The notes under the pieces were generated by a model. That model saw only the letters and a list, made by a program, of their open reading frames with translations. It did no database searches and was not told the origin of the DNA. From Acidobacteriota bacterium (GTDB taxonomy: Bacteria; Actinomycetota; Acidimicrobiia; Spongiisociales; UBA5794): a stretch of DNA of 7,607 nucleotides. A program made the position numbers and the translations under genes. Below, in pieces: positions 1-6,877 of this stretch; the first letter of the stretch is position 1; each line of letters opens with the position of its first letter. The stretch is from positions 1 to 7,607 of the forward strand of contig SMXV01000014.1 of assembly GCA_004356175.1 (NCBI GenBank), given 5' to 3'.

Positions 1-744
1 ACAACCACGATTCCCCTCCCCGACAACGACTGCGTCGTTACGACCACATCTACGGTCGAGGGCTACACGATTGGCTGCACACTGTTCGGCATTGAGATTC
101 TGGCCGGCGAGGACGTTGATCCTGAAGCGGTATCGGAACTTGCAGACCGAATGTACAACATGCTGTTGCTCCAACCCGAGTACGCCGCGGCCATTGCCGA
201 GTACCCGATCGGGATTCGCATCATGGCTACAGGACAGTCCATTAGCAAGCTGCCCGAGTTCGACCAGATCTACTTCCACCATCCAGGCATCGACTGGAGA
301 CGCCTGGGGCGATCGTTCTCCGGAACCGAGATCATTCCCTACGCGGCCTTCTCCGAAGAGAACCTCCTGTGCGACGAGAAAGATGTGTACCAAGGTGAGG
401 ACATCTTCCTCCGTGAATTCGCAATCACCATGCGCCGGTATGGCATGGGTGCCGTCGACAAGACGACCTCCCAGGCGATCGAGCAGGCGTACGGAGTCGC
501 GATTGCTGAGGGTAAGTGGAAGAACACCCTTGCCGAAATCAACGCCGAGCAGTACTGGGCAGAGGGTGTCCAGAGTTTCTTCAACGCAAACCTTGAGAAC
601 AACGATGAGGAACGCGAGCCCATCTCGTCGCACAACTCCGTCAACACACGCGAAGAACTGCGCGAATACGACCGCTCTCTCTGGGCCATTGCCATGTCCA
701 TCTTCGGGAACACCGAGTGGAGCCCGAGCTGCCTTAGCTCGTAG
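1..744 (+). CDS. Partial secreted-type protein, metallopeptidase-like fold with degenerate zinc site
   Basis: The reading frame is open from the first base to a TAG at 742-744, giving 247 codons with the N-terminus (and any signal peptide) outside the window. From memory it resembles bacterial extracellular proteins related to HEXXH zinc metallopeptidases: a stretch around window residues 116-142 (ENLL, then YxGE, then the position of HEFAHT), followed by YWAEGVQSFF (184-193) and a C-terminal NTREELREYD (214-223). In active relatives I expect HEFAH; here residues 137-142 read REFAIT, so both zinc-binding histidines are replaced while the glutamates E138 and E187 (in WAEG) remain. Four cysteines (11, 25, 123, 243) would fit disulfides in an exported protein. 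It may be a non-catalytic binding or structural paralogue. No partner gene is visible upstream, and the downstream operon begins 170 bases later behind its own regulatory region. Family assignment is by motif recall only. Confidence 0.6.
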   Translation, partial: TTTIPLPDNDCVVTTTSTVEGYTIGCTLFGIEILAGEDVDPEAVSELADRMYNMLLLQPEYAAAIAEYPIGIRIMATGQSISKLPEFDQIYFHHPGIDWRRLGRSFSGTEIIPYAAFSEENLLCDEKDVYQGEDIFLREFAITMRRYGMGAVDKTTSQAIEQAYGVAIAEGKWKNTLAEINAEQYWAEGVQSFFNANLENNDEEREPISSHNSVNTREELREYDRSLWAIAMSIFGNTEWSPSCLSS

Positions 745-852
745 AGCCGACACGAACGCATACGGGCGTGGCTGCACAGCCCTCGGCGACACCTCAGCCA
801 TCCGTGAGCCATCGCACAACAAGAAACGTCCTTGACGAGGCACGTATACCTT

Positions 853-895
853 GATATCTTGGTTTAGACGATATCTAGTACATATCGATACCAAG
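853..895 (+). promoter_or_regulatory. Candidate PadR operator / promoter region upstream of padR
   Basis: Two nested inverted repeats lie 20-60 bases before the padR start. The inner one has arms CGATAT (869-874) and ATATCG (882-887) with a 7-base spacer. The outer one has arms CTTGGT (858-863) and ACCAAG (890-895). A further GATATC (853-858) repeats the GATATC at 870-875. PadR regulators usually bind AT-rich dyads over their own promoters, and this block is markedly more AT-rich than its surroundings, so autorepression is a reasonable inference. TTGATA (851-856) resembles a -35 box, but no convincing -10 at normal spacing was found, so the exact promoter is not called. The rest of the gap (745-852) shows nothing clear. 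Confidence 0.45.
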
Positions 896-914
896 CTAAC
901 TTAGGGAACAGGAC

Positions 915-1247
915 ATGGATCGAAGAAGCCAGTTACTCAAGGGCGTGCTCGATATGTGTCTACTCTCGATTATCAACGAGGAGCCGAGCTATGGGTACGA
1001 AATGGCGGACAAGCTCGCAAGGAGGGGGCTCACGCTCACAAGCGAGGGCTCCATATATCCGACACTCTCGAGAATGCGGCGCTCTGAGCTGATTGAGGGC
1101 TACTTCGTTGAAGCCGACGGTTCGGGTCCGCCACGCAAGTACTACAGAATGGCACCGAAGGGCAACGAGAAACTCACTGAATGGAAATCTGAATGGTCGG
1201 ACCTCGCAACTGGGGTTAGCCAAGTCATGAGAGGGGCAGCGAAGTGA
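915..1247 (+). CDS. PadR-family transcriptional regulator
   Basis: A 110-residue DNA-binding protein, the short single-domain PadR type with a winged helix and a brief C-terminal dimerisation helix. Diagnostic features are the opening LLKGVLDMCLLSII (residues 8-21), the SYGYEM motif (25-30), the recognition-helix segment EGSIYPTLSRM (44-54) and the wing PPRKYYRMAPKG (72-83). These are hallmark positions of the family, which mostly acts as ligand- or stress-relieved repressors, often of its own operon. The ATG at 915 is preceded by AGGGAACAGG (903-912) as a ribosome site, and the protein begins exactly where PadR proteins normally begin. Its stop overlaps the GTG start of the HAAS-NfeD gene, so the two are translationally coupled. 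The inducing signal is unknown; control of a membrane-protein pair suggests an envelope or membrane-state cue, which is inference. Confidence 0.95.
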   Translation: MDRRSQLLKGVLDMCLLSIINEEPSYGYEMADKLARRGLTLTSEGSIYPTLSRMRRSELIEGYFVEADGSGPPRKYYRMAPKGNEKLTEWKSEWSDLATGVSQVMRGAAK

Positions 1248-2029
1248 CCGATCCAACCATCGACCAGGTAGTAGACCAGTGTCGGGCGTATTGGCTGGCA
1301 TCCGGTGTGCCGCAGGATGCCACCGACGACATGACTGCGGAGCTCCGTGCACACCTCGGAGAAGCCGTCTCTGCAGGCAAGAGCATCGACGCCGTGACTG
1401 GTCCGAACCTCGAATCATTCGCTGAGGAATGGGCCCAAGCCTCCAAGGGACCTGCCCCAACCACAGTGAACAACCCAGCGCCATATCCCCGCGAATCAGA
1501 CTCACGGACGACAGGAGGGCTGTGGTGGGGCCTTGCAGTAATCGTCACACTCGTCATCGCCGCAGCAGTTCTTGCACCGCGCGACGAGTCCATCGACGAG
1601 GGCCAGTGGGTGGCCGTCTGGCTCGTCGGAGCTGCCGTTCTCGCCATCGGCGAGATGCTCACGGCCGGATTCTTTCTTCTCCCATTTGCCGCCGGCGCGG
1701 CGAGCGCTGGCATACTTGCCCTCCTGTCGGTCAGTGTGGCCGCCCAGATCACGACGTTCGTTGTCGTCTCTGTGCTTGCGCTGTGGCTGCTCCAACGATT
1801 TGCAAAGGGTGACATCGAGGGCGAACTGATCGCCGTTGGCGCCGCCCGATATATTGGATCCGCAGCCGTCGTCACCGAACCCGTCGGCCGGCTTCAGACC
1901 GGAAGAGTCAAGATGGGAACCGAGGACTGGCGCGCAACAACCAATGCAACAACGGTCATACCCGCTGGCACCGAGGTCAAAGTCGTCGAGGTCCGCGGCG
2001 CACGGCTCGTCGTAGAAGTCGTCAACTAG
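1244..2029 (+). CDS. HAAS-like domain fused to NfeD membrane protein with OB-fold
   Basis: A 261-residue membrane protein of two parts. Residues 1-68 look like a HAAS/DUF1700-type helical domain: DQCRAYWLASG, then ELRAHLGEAVSAG (33-45), then an LESFAEEWAQA segment (56-66). Such domains are typically encoded next to padR. After a Pro/Ser-rich linker (69-90) come about four hydrophobic segments (roughly 91-110, 121-140, 142-162, 165-184) and a soluble C-terminal OB-fold (about 202-260). Its GxxG..V..PVGRL.TGRVKMGTEDWRA and AGTEVKVVEVRGARLVVEV pattern is typical of NfeD. NfeD proteins work with SPFH/stomatin partners in membrane microdomains, and an SPFH gene follows 37 bases downstream. The GTG start at 1244 overlaps the padR stop by four bases and has AGAGGGG at 1230-1236 as ribosome site. 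The NfeD half is secure; the HAAS call rests on pattern and on the PadR neighbour. No ClpP-class protease domain, as found in long NfeD proteins, is present. Confidence 0.85.
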   Translation: MTDPTIDQVVDQCRAYWLASGVPQDATDDMTAELRAHLGEAVSAGKSIDAVTGPNLESFAEEWAQASKGPAPTTVNNPAPYPRESDSRTTGGLWWGLAVIVTLVIAAAVLAPRDESIDEGQWVAVWLVGAAVLAIGEMLTAGFFLLPFAAGAASAGILALLSVSVAAQITTFVVVSVLALWLLQRFAKGDIEGELIAVGAARYIGSAAVVTEPVGRLQTGRVKMGTEDWRATTNATTVIPAGTEVKVVEVRGARLVVEVVN

Positions 2030-2066
2030 AAATCACATACCCAACGACCCGAAAGGAAAGACGATC

Positions 2067-2984
2067 ATGGCAGCTGGAGTAATCCTCGTTCTGATATTCG
2101 TACTCGTCGTCTATGTAGCGTTCGCTGTAAAGATCGTGCAGCAGCACGAGGTTGGTCTTTCCGAACGATTCGGCCGATACCGCAAAACGCTCGAGCCCGG
2201 CCTGCACCTCATCATTCCGTTCATCGAAAAGGTGAGGAAAATCGACATGCGTGAGCAGGTTGTCGACGTACCTCCGCAGGAAGTCATCACCAAGGACAAC
2301 GTCGTGGTCACGGTGGACGCTGTTGTGTACTACCAGGCAACAGATCCCGTGAAGCTCTCGTACAACGTTGCGAACTTCATCCTCGCGGCGACCAAACTCG
2401 CACAAACGAACCTCAGGAACGTGATTGGCGATATGGATCTCGACTCAGCATTGACCTCTCGCGATGTCATCAACGATGTTCTTCGCACCATCCTTGACGA
2501 GGCGACCGACGTGTGGGGAACACGGGTGGTGCGCGTCGAAATCCAACGTATCGATCCACCTGATGACGTGACCGAGGCCATGCATCGTCAGATGAAGGCC
2601 GAGCGAGACCGGCGAGCGAACGTCACAGAGGCCGAGGGTGAGAAACGGGCCGCCATTCTTACCGCGGAGGGCGTGAAACAGTCAAGAGTTCTCGACGCAC
2701 AGGGCCGGGCAGAGGCGATCAGGGAGATCGCCGACGCCGAGAAGTACGAGCTCATTACGGTTGCGGACGGCGAAGGTAAGGCGATTGAGAGGGTGTACGG
2801 CGCAATCCACACCGGCGACCCGACACCAGACCTGCTTGCCATCAAATACCTTGAGGCGCTGCAAGGCATTGCCGACGGGAAAGCGACAAAGATCTACCTG
2901 CCACTTGAGACAAGCGCTGTCCTCGCAAGCATCGGCGCCATAGGCGAGATCTTCAAGGACGCTCAGAACGACCAGGACGCATAA
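2067..2984 (+). CDS. SPFH/band-7 (stomatin-like, QmcA-type) membrane protein
   Basis: A 305-residue protein with one N-terminal membrane segment (about 4-22) followed by an SPFH domain (about 24-190). Characteristic segments are VQQHEVGLSERFGRYRKTLEPGLH (split at residues 24-47), IPFIEKVRKIDMREQVVDVPPQEVITKDNV (positions 50-79), DAVVYYQATDP (84-94) and the RVVRVEIQRIDPP stretch (153-165). A charged helical region (about 172-245), rich in Ala/Glu/Arg, should form the flotillin-like coiled coil used for oligomerisation, and a short hydrophobic tail follows. Length and layout match bacterial QmcA/slipin proteins. These form large membrane-associated rings, organise membrane domains and can modulate FtsH-type proteases. 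The ATG at 2067 has AAAGGAAAG (2052-2060) upstream. It is the last gene of the padR operon and the expected partner of the NfeD protein encoded just before it. What the pair does in this organism is not evident. Confidence 0.95.
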   Translation: MAAGVILVLIFVLVVYVAFAVKIVQQHEVGLSERFGRYRKTLEPGLHLIIPFIEKVRKIDMREQVVDVPPQEVITKDNVVVTVDAVVYYQATDPVKLSYNVANFILAATKLAQTNLRNVIGDMDLDSALTSRDVINDVLRTILDEATDVWGTRVVRVEIQRIDPPDDVTEAMHRQMKAERDRRANVTEAEGEKRAAILTAEGVKQSRVLDAQGRAEAIREIADAEKYELITVADGEGKAIERVYGAIHTGDPTPDLLAIKYLEALQGIADGKATKIYLPLETSAVLASIGAIGEIFKDAQNDQDA

Positions 2985-3003
2985 CCCCCGTCGCGCCTCC
3001 TCG

Positions 3004-3031
3004 CTGCGTTCTGACGTACGTGAGAACGCAG
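3004..3031. terminator. Bidirectional hairpin terminator between convergent genes
   Basis: Arms CTGCGTTCT (3004-3012) and AGAACGCAG (3023-3031) are perfect 9-base complements around a 10-base loop containing ACGTACGT. CTC/GAG (3000-3002 and 3034-3036) could extend the stem past a small internal bulge. It lies in the 52-base gap between the SPFH stop codon on the + strand and the lgt stop codon on the - strand, exactly where a shared terminator is expected. Neither side has a U-tract, so it would be a non-canonical terminator of the kind common in GC-rich bacteria. Confidence 0.65.
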
Positions 3032-3036
3032 AAGAG

Positions 3037-3888
3037 TCAGGTGGTTTCGGGTTGGGGGGAGAAAAGCGTTGGATCGCCGACCAGGGTACGTTTCTCGGCT
3101 CTCTTCTGCATGGTGTAGATCCAGATCCAGCCAAAGGTGAATGCTGCGATCGACACCCAACCGTTGCGACTGATACCGAGGACACGGAAGGTTGTGTCTG
3201 TCCGCAGCAGCTCAAGCATGAACCGAACGAAGCTGTACATCACAACGTAGACACCAAATGACGCACCCTTGGCGAGTTTTCCCCGCCTCTCGAGCCAGAG
3301 AATCATGGGTACGAGGATGAGCGCGTTCCAGACGGACTCGTAGAGAAACGTTGGGTGGAAGGACTCGAACTGCTCGTACCCCTCCGGACGGTTCGCAGGA
3401 TCGATCATGACTGCCCATGGGAGCGCTGATGGCGTACCAAAGAGTTCCTGATTGAAGTAGTTGCCCCATCGCCCAATTGCCTGTGCAAGTGGTAGGCCGA
3501 CAGCCGCGGCGTCAGCCATCGCAAGAAGGTCTCCCCCTCGCTTTCGCACGAGGTACACGACGGTGAGAGAGCCAACAAGAAGGCCGCCATACAATGCAAG
3601 GCCGCCCTCCCAGATGAACAAGACTGCCCACGGCCTATCGGTGAACCTCGCGGAGTGGGTAATGACATACCCGGCTCTGGCACCAAGAAATCCGAGACCG
3701 ATCGCCCACACGGCGACTGACTCGAAGAACTCACCGTTTCCACCGAACCGCACATACCGGTTCTTAGAGACGACAATCGCCACAATCGCGCCAACCGCAA
3801 TTAAGATTCCGTAGTAGAAGACCGTCAACGGACCGATCTCAAGAACGTTGTTCGCAGGCGAGGCGAACGCCGCAAGCATGTCCGTCAT
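3037..3888 (-). CDS. lgt: Prolipoprotein diacylglyceryl transferase (Lgt)
   Basis: A 283-residue polytopic membrane enzyme that transfers diacylglyceryl from phosphatidylglycerol to the lipobox cysteine of prolipoproteins, the first step of lipoprotein maturation. The family signature GRWGNYFNQELFG occupies residues 139-151; R140 and N143 match the essential Arg and Asn of the E. coli enzyme (R143, N146). The N-terminal FYYGILIAVG (24-33) carries the conserved tyrosine, HPTFLYES (178-185) is typical, and SFVRFMLELLR (219-229) supplies R222 and E226, matching E. coli R239 and E243. The E. coli HGGL histidine (H103) is replaced by Tyr (Y100 in LALYGGL), a position that also varies in other actinobacteria. 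The ATG at 3888 has GGAG about eight bases upstream and suits the family's N-terminus. The C-terminal tail after residue 262 is short and variable. It has a 183-base leader and may have its own promoter, though none was clear. Confidence 0.97.
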   Translation of the reverse strand: MTDMLAAFASPANNVLEIGPLTVFYYGILIAVGAIVAIVVSKNRYVRFGGNGEFFESVAVWAIGLGFLGARAGYVITHSARFTDRPWAVLFIWEGGLALYGGLLVGSLTVVYLVRKRGGDLLAMADAAAVGLPLAQAIGRWGNYFNQELFGTPSALPWAVMIDPANRPEGYEQFESFHPTFLYESVWNALILVPMILWLERRGKLAKGASFGVYVVMYSFVRFMLELLRTDTTFRVLGISRNGWVSIAAFTFGWIWIYTMQKRAEKRTLVGDPTLFSPQPETT

Positions 3889-4044
3889 ACCGACTCCAAT
3901 TGTGTGTTCATCGCTTCAGCGTGTGCCGCGCTGCGCACCATGTGTTCTCCCTATTTGTGAAGATGCTAATGCCCTGGAACGTAACCGCCGATTTGTCCTG
4001 GCAAGCGATATACGGCAGCCACTACCTGTCTGAACGGCGAGTGC

Positions 4045-4065
4045 GGCGAGTGTATTCCACTCACC
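4045..4065 (-). terminator. Hairpin just after the aminotransferase stop codon
   Basis: Read on the - strand, GGTGAGTG and CACTCGCC form an 8-bp stem (one G·U pair) around the five-base loop GAATA, starting about seven bases after the TAA at 4072-4074. The position suits termination of the aminomutase/CoA-transferase/aminotransferase operon before lgt. There is no U-tract, so the function is tentative. The remainder of the 183-base gap (3889-4044) shows no recognisable gene, RNA or strong promoter apart from the lgt ribosome site near 3891-3896. Confidence 0.4.
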
Positions 4066-4071
4066 GTCCCC

Positions 4072-5379
4072 TTAGAGAACCTTCTTGAAACTGGCCTCCA
4101 GTGCCTCAACAAGGGAATCGATATCGTCCTCCGTCATCGCTGTTGACATAGCCGCGGAGCAGGTATTTATCATGAGAAATCCAGCGTCAAACAGATGCTC
4201 GACGAGCGCATCTCTGCGAGCGATCTCCGCAGCATCAGCGAAGGCTTCGCGGTAGTTGGCCGGCGGCTGGTCTTTCAGGTGCACGCGCAATATCGACCCG
4301 CGCCCTGTCACACATGACGATATGCCAGTACGAGCAATCGCCTGCTCGATACCGGAAACGGCTCGCTGCTGGAGTGCGTTGACGTGGGCTACGGCTTGGT
4401 GATCGAACAGTTCCATGGTGGCTAGGCCAGCGGTCATCGTCACCGGGTTTCCTGAGAACGTGCCCGAGTGAGGGAAGAGCACTTCGTCAACAAGCGGGTT
4501 CATCACATCCATCACATCTCTTCGTCCCGCAATGGCACCGACAGGGAAGCCACCACCTATTGCCTTACCCATGGAAACGAGATCGGCGCTGATGTCGTAC
4601 CACTCCTGAGCGCCACCGTACACAGAGCGGAACGTAATCACTTCGTCGAGTACCAGCAGCGCTCCGTCAGCGGTTGTCCAATCCCGCAGAGCCGCAACGA
4701 AGTCATCTGCTGCCGGGTTGAGGCCGACTCGGTGTGGCATGAGGTCGAGTATCACACAAGCAAGATCACCCCTGTGTTCGTTCAACACGGCAACGGCCGC
4801 CCCCACATCGTTGAAAGGGATGACAACCACATCGTCGATGACAGCGGTCGGAGTGCCGTACGACACAGGAACGCTCGCTGGACGTTCACGTTCTCCCCAG
4901 TTGGCAGGCGTGGATGTCTGACTGATCTCAGCAAAGTCATACAACCCGTGATACGCGCCCTCAACCTTCGCAATCTTGTGCCGTCCGGTGAATGCCCTCG
5001 CGGCCTTGAGTGCGCCCATCACAGCTTCCGTGCCGGAGTTCACGAACCGAATCTTGTCGAAGCTCTCATTGCGATCGACCATGTGTTGCGCGAACCGAAC
5101 CTCAACCTCGGTTGGGAGCGTGAATGCCGTTCCGCGTGCCAGTTGTTCTGTGACCGCGGAGACAATCGCAGGATGCGCATGACCATGGATCAATGATGTC
5201 ATATTGTTCGAGAAGTCGATTCGTTCGACGCCCTCCACGTCGGTCACCCGGGCTCCCGATGCATGATCCACATACAGCGGATACGGCTTTCGCAATACGG
5301 TATTTCGACTCACGCCTCCCGGAAGCACGGCAAGGGCCTGCTCGTACAGCGCAGCACTTCGCGAATCGTCATGTGGCAT
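4072..5379 (-). CDS. Class III (GSAM-like) PLP aminotransferase, probable beta-amino acid transaminase
   Basis: A 435-residue fold-type I aminotransferase related to glutamate-1-semialdehyde aminomutase. Visible motifs are PGGVSR (20-25), FSNNMTSLIHGHAHP (56-70), the PLP-phosphate loop NSGTEAV (114-120), GAYHG (141-145), LLVLDEVITFR (241-251) with D245 for the pyridine nitrogen, and MGKAIGGGFPVGA (270-282), where K272 should be the Schiff-base lysine; HSGTFSGNP (304-312) follows. The N-terminus lacks the PGGVNSPVR signature of HemL and instead has PGGVSR with KPYPLYV, as in GSAM-like enzymes that act on beta-amino acids. A role in haem synthesis is therefore unlikely. The open frame extends to an ATG at 5442, but I chose the ATG at 5379: it follows AGGAAG (5389-5394), gives a normal family N-terminus and leaves only an 11-base overlap with the CoA-transferase B gene. 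Coupled to that gene, it likely converts a beta-amino acid to the beta-keto acid the transferase activates. The substrate is unknown. Confidence 0.92.
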   Translation of the reverse strand: MPHDDSRSAALYEQALAVLPGGVSRNTVLRKPYPLYVDHASGARVTDVEGVERIDFSNNMTSLIHGHAHPAIVSAVTEQLARGTAFTLPTEVEVRFAQHMVDRNESFDKIRFVNSGTEAVMGALKAARAFTGRHKIAKVEGAYHGLYDFAEISQTSTPANWGERERPASVPVSYGTPTAVIDDVVVIPFNDVGAAVAVLNEHRGDLACVILDLMPHRVGLNPAADDFVAALRDWTTADGALLVLDEVITFRSVYGGAQEWYDISADLVSMGKAIGGGFPVGAIAGRRDVMDVMNPLVDEVLFPHSGTFSGNPVTMTAGLATMELFDHQAVAHVNALQQRAVSGIEQAIARTGISSCVTGRGSILRVHLKDQPPANYREAFADAAEIARRDALVEHLFDAGFLMINTCSAAMSTAMTEDDIDSLVEALEASFKKVL

Positions 5380-6049
5380 GGACAGAATCTTCCTGACGTT
5401 CGGCGATTGGAGCCAGTGAGGCATCCATGCGGCTCTGCACATAGCCGAAGTCGATTCCGTCGGTCAGTTCGACAAGTTGAAACCCTGCATCGGACAGGTC
5501 GATTACGGCAAGTTCGGTGTAGATACGGTCAACGACGCCTCGACCGGTCAGTGGATACGTGCATTGCTCGACAAGTTTCGGCTTGCCGTCACGAGTCGTC
5601 TGCTGGGTGATGACGTAGATAGTTGGTACGCCAGCAACCAGATCCATCGCTCCACCCACCGCGGGAATTGCGTCTGGACCACCCGTCGACCAGTTCGCAA
5701 GGTCTCCGTTGCTTGCGACCTGCAGTGCACCGAGTACGCAGAGGTCAATATGACCACCTCGAATCATCACGAAACTGTCGGCATGGTGAAAATAGGATGC
5801 GCCCTCAATAGCGGTGACTCTGCGTTTCCCCGCATTGATCAGCTCGGGATCACCATCGTCCGTCGGCGAAGGTCCCATGCCAAGCAGTCCGTTCTCCGTG
5901 TGATAGATCACCTCGCGCCCCGCAGGAACATGAGCTGCAACCATCTCAGGAATGCCAATGCCGAGGTTCACGTAGGCACCGTCTGGTATGTCGAGAGCCG
6001 CCCTCATTGCCATCTCGTCACGCGTCAAGCCGATAACCGCTTCACTCAT
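5369..6049 (-). CDS. 3-oxoacid CoA-transferase subunit B (PcaJ/ScoB-like)
   Basis: A 226-residue beta subunit of a class I CoA-transferase. Key segments are LTRDEMAMRAA (8-18), GAYVNLGIGIPEMVA (24-38), HTENGLLGMGP (50-60), in which E52 is the catalytic glutamate that forms the glutamyl-CoA thioester, INAGKRRVT (71-79), SYFHHADSFVMIRGGH (85-100), DLANWSTG (116-123) and VGGAMDLVAG (131-140). Overall it looks closest to 3-oxoadipate and succinyl-CoA:3-ketoacid transferase B subunits. It pairs with subunit A encoded immediately upstream; start and stop overlap as ATGA (6046-6049), so the two subunits are translationally coupled. Its stop lies inside the start region of the aminotransferase gene. 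It would transfer CoA, probably from succinyl-CoA or acetyl-CoA, to a beta-keto acid. No other beta-ketoadipate (aromatic catabolism) genes are nearby, so the acid is more likely derived from an amino acid; that is inference. Confidence 0.95.
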   Translation of the reverse strand: MSEAVIGLTRDEMAMRAALDIPDGAYVNLGIGIPEMVAAHVPAGREVIYHTENGLLGMGPSPTDDGDPELINAGKRRVTAIEGASYFHHADSFVMIRGGHIDLCVLGALQVASNGDLANWSTGGPDAIPAVGGAMDLVAGVPTIYVITQQTTRDGKPKLVEQCTYPLTGRGVVDRIYTELAVIDLSDAGFQLVELTDGIDFGYVQSRMDASLAPIAERQEDSVHAT

Positions 6050-6756
6050 GGGTAGGACATCCCTTTGTGGACGAGGTCGGATTCAAGCGCGGGATTCTCA
6101 ACGGTCACGATCCTGTCGACGAAGATTCCCTGGGTGACGACCGCCTCGGAATCAATCGCTCCAAGACGTACGATTTCGTCCGTCTGCACGATCGTGGTGC
6201 GCGATGCGGTCGCCATAATCGGATTGAAGTTTCGTGCTGTCTTGTTGTAGACAAGGTTTCCGAGGTGGTCGGCCCGTCTGCATTTGATGAGCGAAAAGTC
6301 AGCCGTAAGGCCGTGTTCGAGCACGTACTCTGTCTCGCCAAACGTACGATGCTCCTTGCCCTCTGCAAGCGGCGTACCAACCGACGTTGCAGTGAAGAAT
6401 GCTGGGATGCCGGCGCCACCGGCCCTGATTCGTTCCGCAAGAGTGCCCTGCGGGACAAGTTCAAGGGCGATCCTTCCCGCCCTGTACATCTCCGGAAACA
6501 CTGTTGAGTTGGCTGTTCTCGGGTACGAACAAATCATCTTCGACACCCTGCCGGCCTTGATGAGCGCCGCAAGACCAACCTCGCCGCTCCCCGCGTTGTT
6601 GTTCACCACCGTGAGGTCCGATGCCCCCTGGTCTATCAGCGCATGAATCAACTCGATCGGACTGCCTGCCTCGCCGAAGCCACCAACCATGACTGTTGCA
6701 CCATCGAAAATGTCCGCAACTGCTTCCTGTGCCGTCGGGACTCGTTTGTCAATCAT
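6046..6756 (-). CDS. 3-oxoacid CoA-transferase subunit A (PcaI/ScoA-like)
   Basis: A 236-residue alpha subunit of a class I CoA-transferase. Diagnostic segments are DGATVMVGGFGEAGSPIELI (18-37), which is the CoA-transferase signature with the GGFG turn, LTVVNNNAGSGEVGLAALI (48-66), KMICSYPR (73-80), ELVPQGTLAERIRAGGAGIP (99-118), FFTATSVGT (120-128), ADFSLIKCRRADHLGNLVY (152-170) and KTARNFNPIMA (172-182). These match PcaI/ScoA-type subunits almost end to end, and length is normal. The ATG at 6756 has GGAGAAG at 6759-6765 (reading on the - strand) as ribosome site. It sits 212 bases after the aminomutase gene and overlaps subunit B by four bases. The longer leader, with its hairpin, means this gene could have its own promoter or be read through from the aminomutase gene. 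Confidence 0.95.
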   Translation of the reverse strand: MIDKRVPTAQEAVADIFDGATVMVGGFGEAGSPIELIHALIDQGASDLTVVNNNAGSGEVGLAALIKAGRVSKMICSYPRTANSTVFPEMYRAGRIALELVPQGTLAERIRAGGAGIPAFFTATSVGTPLAEGKEHRTFGETEYVLEHGLTADFSLIKCRRADHLGNLVYNKTARNFNPIMATASRTTIVQTDEIVRLGAIDSEAVVTQGIFVDRIVTVENPALESDLVHKGMSYP

Positions 6757-6854
6757 GGCTTCTCCGCGCCGATTCGTCGTGGCGGACCAGGAGGGTGTTG
6801 ATTAGTGCCGTCTGTCAAATCGGCGATCAGACGCTCCAGTCGCAAAGGTTGAGG

Positions 6855-6877
6855 TTCCGCCACTCCTGGTGGCGGAA
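6855..6877 (-). other. Strong intergenic hairpin between aminomutase and CoA-transferase genes
   Basis: TTCCGCCAC (6855-6863) and GTGGCGGAA (6869-6877) are perfect 9-base complements around a five-base loop. It lies in the 212-base gap (6757-6968) after the aminomutase stop and about 100 bases before the subunit A start. No U-tract follows on either strand. It could be a partial terminator, an mRNA-stabilising or processing hairpin, or part of a leader; the sequence does not decide. The rest of the gap shows no convincing gene. Confidence 0.5.

Noticed and set aside
71..835. Long + strand open frame overlapping the first gene (254 codons)
   Set aside because: It is a different frame over the metallopeptidase-like gene, its product is Ser/Arg/Thr-rich and low in recognisable structure, and the competing frame has clear family motifs.
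4072..5379. Assignment of the class III enzyme as HemL (glutamate-1-semialdehyde aminomutase)
   Set aside because: The HemL PGGVNSPVR signature is absent, replaced by PGGVSR with a KPYPLY segment, and no haem biosynthesis genes are near.
5380..5442. N-terminal extension of the aminotransferase to the ATG at 5442
   Set aside because: The extra 21 residues do not resemble the family, would overlap the CoA-transferase B gene by 74 bases, and a good ribosome site (AGGAAG, 5389-5394) precedes the internal ATG at 5379.
5369..6756. Role of the CoA-transferase in the aromatic beta-ketoadipate pathway
   Set aside because: Sequence resembles PcaIJ, but no pca ring-cleavage, lactonase or thiolase gene is in the window, while amino acid enzymes flank it; kept as a substrate possibility only.
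6813..6818. TTGACA on the - strand as a -35 box for subunit A
   Set aside because: Perfect hexamer, but 17 bases downstream the sequence is CCCTCC and no -10-like element lies at an acceptable distance, so I do not call a promoter.
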